Source: Linanthus parryae
Lineage: Eukaryota; Streptophyta; Magnoliopsida; Ericales; Polemoniaceae
Reading direction: 5' to 3'
Assembly (NCBI GenBank): GCA_023055425.1
Contig: JALGPY010000005.1
Location: 8,643,501 to 8,707,500, forward strand
Length of the DNA: 64,000 bases
The position numbers and the translations under genes are program-made. Of the stretch, positions 56,407 to 64,000 are shown in pieces. Position 1 is the first letter of the stretch. Each line of letters opens with the position of its first letter. The notes under the pieces are model-generated. The model was not told where the DNA came from and did no database searches. It worked only from the letters and a program-made list of their open reading frames with translations.

Positions 56407-58019
56407 AAATTTTAAATTTTTGAGAAAGGGCAATCGAAGAGAGTGAATGTGGAGAGGGCTTAATGATAGAATTCCTTAGGAATATGAAAATCGGAGGTGA
56501 GGTAGACGCGAGAATCTGGAGTAGGAAGACTTATAGGGCTAATGCACATTAGAACTGCGAGTAGCTGCCTCTCAGACTAGTTATCCTACTAGCGCTACAC
56601 CGCCGTCACTTAGGTAGTCGTCAACCCTCCTCGTAGTGGCAACGGAACAGCTGTGCGAGTGATGTTTATGGGGGCCTCACGTCCCGTCTCCATCTCCTAG
56701 GTCCACTAGTTACCCCTATTGATCCGTTTACCCCTTTTATTCACAACCTCTAGCCTAGGAAGCCTTTCATTGTGACTTTCATCACTAGTTAGAATTGTCC
56801 TTTCCTATGCGTCATGATAGAGGGAGTTGAGTTATGGAGGTTTGATGAGGGTGAGCTGATTTGATACATCTTATGTGGATTCTCTTACATGTCGTCTTTT
56901 GAGGGGATGTGAGGGTGAGTTAGAGACGGTAGCACACTTCGGTGTGGCGGTGAGTCGTGTCCTTACACCACGATCACAGGTGGAGTACCGTAGTGCGTGA
57001 TATTTCTTCCGCACGTCATGGGGTGGGGGTTGGTTGATCTTATAGGAGGTCGTGCTTATGCTTTATTTATATTCTCTATATCTTAGGTGATGAGGAGGAT
57101 CGGTTGGAAAAGCACATTTATACATTGACTACTGGGTTCGTGATTTGCTTTGCATCAAGTGTGGGGGTGTCGACATCTATGTTATTACATCACCAATTTG
57201 ACACATTCCACCCCCATGTTATCTAATTTTGACATTTGATCTCCTCGGATATTACTATCGTATTGTCGGCTCCATGTGCTTAATGTTATTATTGTGTGGA
57301 AATGAAATGAAAAAAAAAAAGATGAAAAAAAAATATAGAAAGTGAAATTGAAAGGGAATAAAGGAGCAAGCTTGAAATTGAAAACCGGGGAGATTAGCTA
57401 TTGTTCGAGATCACTTCTTCACATTTGTGGCCGCGAGAACGGCGTTGCACCAAGATTGAGGGAATGAGGGCCGGAGTAGTGAGATTCGGTGTGGTTCCTT
57501 GGATTTTGGTGAGGGAGTGTGAGAATCGGGTTTTGTGAGTTAGATCATGACGTCTAGGACAACGCTTCTAAATATCCTATCCTACCCGTCCTAAACCGTC
57601 AGCAATTTAACCCGTGGATAAATAGCTCGGAAGGTAAGTGCTAGGGATACGTTTGATGAGTGTGCGGAAGCAACATATTTTGTGTTCGTGCCCGTTCTGT
57701 CTAACGAAACTGGCCGCAAGTTCTACCGATCACCAAAGTTATAGAACTTCCGAGGGAATATGAGAGCCTTATGACTTGCCGGTTTACTTTTTGAGATTGC
57801 CCAATCTCTAACTAAAAGAAAAAAAATTGGTGTCGTTTCAATATTTGCATTGTGAAATAATCGAGTTGCATTGTATAGTCATGAAGATTGCATGGGTGTG
57901 TGTGTTGTTTGTGTCACATGGCTAGTGAATTTAAATGCAATTCGGTGGATTGAAAATCATAGTGTGAGAAATGTTTTTGATTTTGCTCGGGACGCGCAAA
58001 AAGGTAGTGTGGGGGGATT
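55466..58019 (+). other. Non-coding internal region of the Athila-type element
   Basis: Shortly after the stop, GCGCTTCTTGGGAGGCAACC is a phrase I recall from Athila elements. An internal purine-tract motif (GTTGAGGACAACG, then TTAAGTGTGGGGGGG) lies at about 56009-56046. An 81-bp tandem repeat follows, and then a run of about 40 A from 56369. The terminal purine tract AGTGTGGGGGGATT ends at 58019. No gene is supported, so the polymerase part has been lost. Confidence 0.7.
56097..56267. repeat. 81-bp tandem repeat, just over two copies
   Basis: The unit starting AGATTGTGTTAGTATTG begins at 56097 and again at 56178, with a third partial start. Copies look identical. Both copies are open in one frame by chance and are not a gene. 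Confidence 0.9.
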
Positions 58020-59876
58020 TGATAACTCTATATTAGAGTTATATTTCTTCTACGTTTGTGTACCGTTTTGTGTAGTTTCCGGGTTGAATATATTAGAAAT
58101 ACACTATGAACTTGAGGAAATTGGATAAGTTTAGCTTTGAGTAATAAATTATTAATCCGGGCGTTTTTCACATTATTTACATTTATTTTGTCACTTTTGA
58201 TCGCACGGGGTGTTTTCGTGTTGTGTTGGACAGGAAACGGAGCTCATGGATCAAGAGGAGGAGGAAAACGAACTTCGGAACATATGCGGAAGCTTGGGAG
58301 AGAAAGAAATTGGAAGAAAAGAGGACAAAGATGGAAAAAGGGGGTCAAAGTGTCATTTGAGAAAGTTTGAAGTGTAGGATCAAAAGTTGATCCTAGGATC
58401 AAAGCAGATCGCACGATCAACTTTAGTGATCGTACGATCTGCTAGGGGAGAACTCACTGATTTATAGGATCAAGTAGTTGATCCTACGATCAAGTAGCAG
58501 ATCGCAGGATCAAAATTTCTGATCGCAGGATCAGACAAGAAGAACCCACGGTGAAAAATGAATGGACGGTGCAATAGTGGGCTCAATGATGATGGGCCAA
58601 TCATTGGGCTGCCAAGAAGATGATTAGTAATGATGGGCAGCAAATATTAGCAATCATTGGTTTTATAATGGGCCATAATCATTAGGCCATCATTACTAAA
58701 TCATGTGGAGAGCATTATGAAAACAAACCCACGCACCATTACCTCAAAAATTCAGCCGGCAATTAATGGTTTCAATGGGGAAGTAATTAATACATTGGCT
58801 AATAATGATGAGGGCATTATTGCCAATCATTAAAAAGAAGTGATTACCAATCATGAGGATTGGTAGAGGAAGTAATTAATTTTCAACGGGGAGGAGAGCA
58901 GACCTACGAAAAGGCGATTTTTGGAGATGGTTTTTGGGAGACGCCATTGACGAAGCGCTGGAGCTCGGTTCAGAGATTCGACACGAATTCTTCGTTTGAT
59001 TTCTTGACCCTCTCTATTTCTCCTTTATCATGAATTCCATCAACTCCTTTGTATTGTTTGTCTACTCTATGAGTAGCTAAACCTCTCTTGCTAGATAGTT
59101 TATGGAGAACTAGGGTTTTGTTTAGATTTTCCGGAATTGTGAATTGATTCATGTTTTGAACTTAAATTCTACGTATTGTTCTAGTTATTTGACAAGTTCT
59201 TGTTCTTAACTCTTAGTTTGTTTGGTTTGATCACCCAATACATGCTAGTTATCTAGGTTTGTTGCACGACAGTGAACATAACCCGGATTCGTGAAGAACT
59301 TTGTTGACATTCTTGTAGTTTCTTGAGACCGACAGGAGATAGAGACTTGAATGACCGTGTGTGGGTTGTTTCGGTTAGACTTAGTTAGGATTAGCGTAAT
59401 CGGTGGACCGACAGGACCCGGTGAGCGAACCTGGCTAGCTGACTAGAACGTAACGGTAGACAGAGGTGGACCGACAGGACCCGAAGTAGACCGTAACGTA
59501 GATTTGCGTGAGATCGACAGAAGATCGTAATGAGTGTGACCCGGTATAACTGGACATAGGTAGAGTGTTTCAAATCATAATCCGAAAATATCTAAATACC
59601 CTAGGGACCCTAAAACTATCTAGTGTTCTCCATATTCGTTTTAATCAGAAAATAACAAAAACATTAGTTTAGTTTGTTTATTTAATTTCAGTCACTTGTT
59701 TGAGGGTGACGAACTCTTAAATCACAACTTTTTCTTACTGGTTACTTCAACTCTAAATTAACCGTTTAGCTAAATAATCTAGAGACTGTCCCTGTGGGTT
59801 CGACAACCTGAGTTTAAATACTCTAACTTTATTACTTCGACCGTGCACTTGCGTATACACGTAAGAAATCGTGTCA
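58020..59876 (+). repeat. Second LTR of the Athila-type element
   Basis: This is 1857 bp, offset 6673 from the first LTR, with no difference noticed by eye. Confidence 0.92.
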
Positions 59877-60149
59877 AGTTTTTGGCGCCGTTGCCGGGGA
59901 CAGCGGTAGATTGGTTAGTTAGAAATTAGTTTAGAGTTTTTTTTTGTTTTATTTTTCTTTTTGTTACTATCTTTTTACCTCACGGGTGTGCTAGTGTTGT
60001 TTTCTCAGGTAGCTATGGCGGAGGGCCAAGGGCTGATAAGCCTCACAACGGAGCAGCTGCAAGCTATGGTAGCTTCAGCCGTAGAGAAAGCACTGGCGGC
60101 AACATCGAGACCGCACCCGACCTTAATGCCATATAACCGTTCTGGGAAA
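59877..60149 (+). pseudogene. Truncated second internal region with 5' end of gag
   Basis: This repeats 53204-53476 exactly, including the primer site and the first 44 or so gag codons, then breaks into unrelated sequence. Confidence 0.88.
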
Positions 60150-60693
60150 TCCCGCTAGGCATACCAAAGCTAGATCACCTAAAACCTTGGGGAGATCCCG
60201 CTAGGCATCTCTGTCTAGAAGAAAAAACTCTCTGCAAAACCTAGCCTCCCCACAACCTCCCCTCCCGCGACGGCTCCGAAATGGAGGAGCTGCCGCTGGG
60301 AAACAACACATCCTCTCACCGCCAAGCCGCCTCCGCATCTCGTTTCCTCTCACCGCCGCCGGTCTCTCGATGGGAGCCTTGCCCCGGCTAGACTTCTTCA
60401 GATCTGGTGCGCCGCCGGCCGGACTTTCGGTAGGTGAAGTCGAGCTTCTCCTCTTCGCCTCGCTCTCCCCTCCAAGGGGTCTCCGCCGGACATTTCAACT
60501 ACCCCGCCACCTCACTACTTAGCAAGCCTTTTTAGAGCTGCCGCCTCCTTGCCGGTGACCGTCGCCGCCCACCAGCGTGTTCCTCCTCGTCGTGCCTCGT
60601 CGAGCCAGATCGCCGTCGTGCCGCCAGTCACCACCGCCTCCAGCCACCCTCTCAGGCGCCGTCGTCATCTCCCTCCGCTTCCCCTGCTAGAGG
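60150..60693. other. GC-rich sequence of unknown origin
   Basis: The block is rich in CCGCC and CGTCG words. A phrase CCCGCTAGGCAT occurs twice near its start (60151 and 60197). It resembles the 5' untranslated parts of plant LINEs or a gene leader, but no frame or domain supports either. It is not the missing GRAS 3' end in any recognisable way. Confidence 0.35.
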
Positions 60694-60805
60694 TTTTTTT
60701 TTTTTCACCGGCAGCGAAAGAAATCACATTAATAAGGAAAAACGATTACAAAGAGAAAAGGGCACACCCTTGGAAGAGAATGAAACCTGCAAAAAAAGCA
60801 TAAAC
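60694..60805 (-). mobile_element. 5'-truncated LINE 3' end
   Basis: On the minus strand the sequence ends CCTTATTAATGTGATTTC, then TTTCGCTGCCGGTG, followed by a poly(A) tract (T run at about 60694-60705). TTCTCTTTGTAATCGTTTTT upstream is typical of plant L1-like 3' ends. Only about 110 bp are kept. No target duplication was found. Confidence 0.55.
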
Positions 60806-61298
60806 CTTTTTCGCTCCCACTCCCAATCCTCGCTCCGGCGCTTTCAGCTCGTATTCGCCTATAATCCTCGTTCTCAAGATTTTAGAGTGCGTTTTCACCA
60901 ACGATATGTACTTTCTCAGCACACTACTAAGTTATCAAGCCCATCTTGAAGTAAGTCAAATTAAAATTTTAACTAAATTGATATTGTCAACCCCTTACTA
61001 AGGTAGCCTCATGCGTCACCGTATGTCAAATTCTCACGACTAATATTCACTCAAACTGAACATTCATACATTCGTCTGATGTTATAATTTTATATATAAG
61101 ATTTCTATATCTCTTGTCACAAAATCCTGGTTATACAAAAATCCAATTTGTAATATGTATATATTTAAAATTATATTAAATATATAATGTGTCTATGCGC
61201 TCTCAAGACGCTGTCAAATACATTTTTTTCAAAATTTGTCGGTTTCATGCTCCCTCTTTCGCTCCGGTCCAGCTCCAGCTCGAGCTCCAGGTGACTTA
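60806..61298. other. Intergenic sequence
   Basis: AT-rich in the middle (61090-61190) with CT-rich GCTCCGG-containing edges near 60830 and 61255. Nothing else is recognised. Confidence 0.35.
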
Positions 61299-61743
61299 GG
61301 GCTAGTTTGGCAATGCTGTGGCGGTGGTAGAAAGCTGCTGTATTAAAACACAGTAGAAAGCTGTTGTGAATTCTTGATAAAATGTTGTTTGGTAAATATT
61401 ACGTAAAGGCCACTGTGAAATATTGATATAGTAATTTTGTGTATGGTAAAATCAACTGTGAAGTTGCTGTGAGAGGGTAAAATGACAAAAATATATAACA
61501 CGTGTCATTTCCGGAAAGATAATTATTGATATTTTAAAAAATTGTAAGGTCAAAATCGATTGTAGATAAATTAATCAAAATCACTTTCTGGAAAGGCATA
61601 TCCCCCTTGCTTCCTGAAAACTGCTGTGGGACAGTAGAAACTGTCCGAAAAAGCAGAAATTTTATATTTACCAAACACACTAAAACTGCTTCTGCTGTCG
61701 AAAAGCAGTTGTGCTGGCAGCAGAAGCATTCCCAAACTCACCC
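61299..61743. mobile_element. Tourist-type (PIF/Harbinger) MITE
   Basis: The ends are inverted: GGGCTAGTTTGGCAATGCTG at the left, and the complement of GGGTGAGTTTGGGAATGCTT at the right. TTA is duplicated on both sides (61296-61298 and 61744-61746), the target preference of PIF/Harbinger elements. It is 445 bp with no coding capacity and lies about 350 bases before the casein kinase start codon. Confidence 0.88.
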
Positions 61744-61746
61744 TTA

Positions 61747-62088
61747 GTGCCAAAGCACCATACCGTTGAGATTTGTTTTTGCAATTTTGATATCGATTAT
61801 AAAAGTTGGGCGTATGCTCAAAAGAATTATAAAAATTGGGGCATCTTTAAAAATACGTCAAACATTAGGGCCATTTATGCCAAAATCCTATAAAGCCCTC
61901 TTTTCCCATCACGCCGTCGTACGTTGTCTGGTAATTAATCATCTTTTTTCTCTAATCGTTCGCCTTCTTTTGTTGCGTGAAGCGATTCGCATTCACTGTT
62001 TACGGTTTTTTGTAACCTGTTGATTCGAGGAAGTGGCTCATATGATTGCAAATCGAGGTTTTCAGGGCTGATAGAGATTGTTCCAATC
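61747..62088 (+). promoter_or_regulatory. Promoter and 5' leader of the casein kinase gene
   Basis: A leader intron is plausible, with donor CTG|GTAATT near 61931 and acceptor TTTTCAG near 62065. If unspliced, a nine-codon uORF (62042-62071) would precede the start. No distinct TATA box is seen. Confidence 0.4.
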
Positions 62089-63087
62089 ATGGTGGAGCCT
62101 GTGATTGGAGGGAAGTTTAAGCTGGGGAGGAAAATAGGGAGTGGGTCTTTTGGAGAGCTCTATTTAGGTACTACCACTTCAACAAGTTATTATTCTTCTG
62201 TTTCATCTTTTGTCCTATTACTATTATGTTGATAGAGCTTTCACAATCTTGTTGTTTCTTGTTTTTAGGTGTCAATGTTCAAACTGGGGAGGAATTGGCT
62301 ATCAAACTGGTAAGCTTTCCTTTTTCTACTATTGCTTTCTTGCATTCAATGGGTGTGATCAGTAGTATAAACTGATTTTTTACTCTTGAATATATGTGGA
62401 GTTGATGTTGACGATGATTGACCTCTTTCTCTACAATTTGACTTTTTACCCGTAACTGAGTGGTACCTTTGACAAGGTGATTTGGGTTGCAAAACGATGT
62501 TACTTACCTTCGTTCCCTCTCTTTCTTTCTGGTTTGACTTTTTGACTCGTAATTGAGTCACTTTGACCCAGTGATTTGGATAACAAGACGATGTAATTTT
62601 TTGATAATTTTTGAATGGTGTTGTAGAGAATTTTTTTATCTACAACACCATGCAAAAGTTGTCAGAAAATTGCATCGTTTTACTATCCAAATCACCGGGT
62701 CAATGTGATCCACTGAATAGTGATATGAATAGTAACAGGAAGAAAGAGAGGGAATTGAAGTATATTTTATAATTAAAACAAAAAATTGGATTGTTTTGTT
62801 TTCCAAATCACCGGGTCAAAGGGACCAGTGAATAGTGGAAAAACTCAAAACGTAGAGAAAAATGCTTTAAGGAGGAAGTACAACTTTGCCAAACTGGTGA
62901 AAAATCACCCCAAAAGATTGTCTAGTGCCCAAGCCCCTGCCCCAGCGCCTCACGATTGAACATGCTCTTATGATATTCCATATCAGAGTTTCAGCCTTAT
63001 TTGTTGTTACAATTCAATTCAGGAATCTGTCAAGACCAGACACCCTCAGCTTCACTATGAATCCAAAATTTATAGGTTTCTACAAGG

Positions 63088-63139
<52 letters not shown>

Positions 63140-64000
63140 GCGCGCGCGCACACACACACATGCAAGTAAATACAGACTGGTATAAAAGCAGTTGTACACT
63201 TATACCCTTTTGGTTATGAAGTGCGCACATTTTTAAGAATAGATTGAAGTAGGGTGTGGATTAGTACTTAATAAATAATTTTTGGTGATCAGTAATGCAC
63301 TTTTGCTGAGAATCCTAATCAGGAAGGTGATAAAACGAGCTATTTGTTTTAATATTGGCACATCATATTTCTGTTTGAAAATCGTTGCTGCTAAATTGAA
63401 TTTGAAATCACCTATGAAGCTACTTCGTTTGAGAGGAAAATTGCATAACTCGATCTTTAGCATCTTTGTCAACTTTGGTTGCTCTAGGAATAGGTCTTGA
63501 ACAATTGGCTTGTAGATTTTCACAATTTAAAGTTCATACTAGTATTCTGTGCGGGCAATGGCATGCATTAAACAATTCGCTGATATAGACGTTGTCTATT
63601 GACATCTCTGTTGATTTTGCTGCCCGTTTTACTGATCTTTGTTCTCTTCCTGTTCAGCTGGAATCGCCAATCTCAAATGGTCTGGAGTTGAGAATCAGTA
63701 TAATGTTATGGTTATTGATCTTCTGGGGCCAAGCTTGGAAGACTTGTTCACCCATTGCAACAGGAAGTTCTCTTTGAAAACAGTACTAATGCTTGCAGAA
63801 CAGCTAGTAAGTTCACACACATATCCACTCTAAATATCTCTTCTTTTAACCAAAGCAATGACCTGATGTCACCACTTCGCATCTTTCAGATTAAGAGAGT
63901 GGAGTACATTCACAAAAAAGGTTATCTTCACCGTGATATAAAGCCTGACAACTTCTTAATGGGTTTAGGACGCAAAGCAAATCAGGTATGGCTATGTTGC
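62089..64000 (+). CDS. Casein kinase 1-like protein kinase, 5' exons (continues beyond window)
   Basis: Five exons are visible: 62089-62167, 62269-62309, 63023-63092, 63658-63806 and 63890-63985, all GT-AG and in frame, giving 145 residues. The start is [20 protein letters not shown], with the glycine loop [18 protein letters not shown] carries the catalytic Lys, and the catalytic loop is [23 protein letters not shown] and [10 protein letters not shown] are typical of CK1. CK1 enzymes phosphorylate acidic or pre-phosphorylated sites, and plant members (CKL) act in hormone, light and cell-wall-linked processes. The rest of the kinase domain and the basic tail lie outside. No defect is seen. 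Confidence 0.93.
62450..62840. repeat. Nested inverted repeat in casein kinase intron 2
   Basis: A phrase of the type GTGATTTGGATAACAAGACG occurs near 62475 and 62570 in one direction and near 62675 and 62795 in the other. The inner pair is best matched and has a central TGGTGTTGTAGA / TCTACAACACCA stem around 62615-62650. It looks like a foldback MITE or one inserted in another. It has no coding capacity. Confidence 0.7.
63096..63162. repeat. Compound (CT)n(CA)n(CG)n(CA)n microsatellite in casein kinase intron 3
   Basis: The tract begins right after the exon 3 donor GTAAGT and runs about 65 bases. It is likely length-polymorphic. Confidence 0.9.

Larger units (their letters stand above)
51347..60149 (+). 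mobile_element. Athila-type gag-protease retrotransposon with partial second unit
   Basis: Order: LTR (1857 bp), primer site for tRNA-Asp, gag-protease ORF, 2.5 kb non-coding, purine tract, second LTR (1857 bp), then 273 bases of a second internal region that stops inside gag at 60149. No reverse transcriptase or integrase is present, so it is non-autonomous. The LTRs look identical by eye, so insertion was very recent. The left end is an exact LTR terminus inside the GRAS gene, but the right end is a break within gag, so no target duplication can be found. Confidence 0.88.

Overview
The window is nuclear DNA of a flowering plant, most likely a eudicot. It has spliced genes with GT-AG introns, plant-specific gene families (a GRAS factor, a plant NDR kinase, a plant casein kinase 1-like gene, a DUF1985-Ulp1 gene) and dense LTR retrotransposons of plant lineages. 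There are no bacterial-type operons, CRISPR arrays or rRNA. All calls come from reading the sequence; no database search was run.

Layout. (1) 1-835 and 31624-35181 (minus strand) are the two halves of one DUF1985-Ulp1 protease-like gene. (2) Between them, 836-31623 is a head-to-tail retrotransposon array with four 2376-bp LTRs (A-D) on the minus strand. Three internal regions lie between the LTRs and one truncated internal region follows LTR D. All use a tRNA-Asp-type primer site and encode an unfamiliar 508-residue protein. The second internal region is split by a very young 8.9-kb non-autonomous element with 3823-bp LTRs (Tekay/Del-like), flanked by a 5-bp target duplication. The right end of the array carries a 24-bp filler copied from nearby sequence. 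(3) Intron 1 of the Ulp1 gene (34080-35004) holds an approximately 180-bp repeat made of hairpins, one with perfect 45-bp arms. (4) 35182-36485 is a shared divergent promoter region plus the leader of the next gene. (5) 36486-47709 (+) is an apparently intact 13-exon NDR-type AGC kinase gene of 533 codons. Two short uORFs precede it, one ending on the main start codon as TGATG. Its introns hold an RTE-type LINE remnant and a 375-bp hAT-type MITE. (6) 47710-49850 is intergenic, with two tRNA-derived SINE-like heads. (7) 49851-51455 (+) is a SCARECROW-like GRAS gene whose end is replaced by an Athila-type LTR. (8) 51347-60149 is that element: LTR, gag-protease and a long non-coding part, second LTR, then a truncated second internal region. 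(9) 60150-62088 holds GC-rich sequence, a LINE 3' end and a 445-bp Tourist-type MITE. (10) 62089 onward (+) is the first five coding exons of a casein kinase 1 gene that runs off the window.

The two kinase genes and the GRAS gene have no evident shared pathway; they are neighbours in a repeat-rich stretch. The strongest themes are structural. Both retrotransposon tracts carry extra internal sequence outside their outermost LTR and lack a normal outer boundary, as expected from unequal recombination followed by deletion or end-joining. The GRAS gene takes its stop codon from an LTR. Four tiny insertions consist almost only of poly(A) flanked by 10-15 bp direct repeats, apparently near-zero-length target-primed retroposition events.
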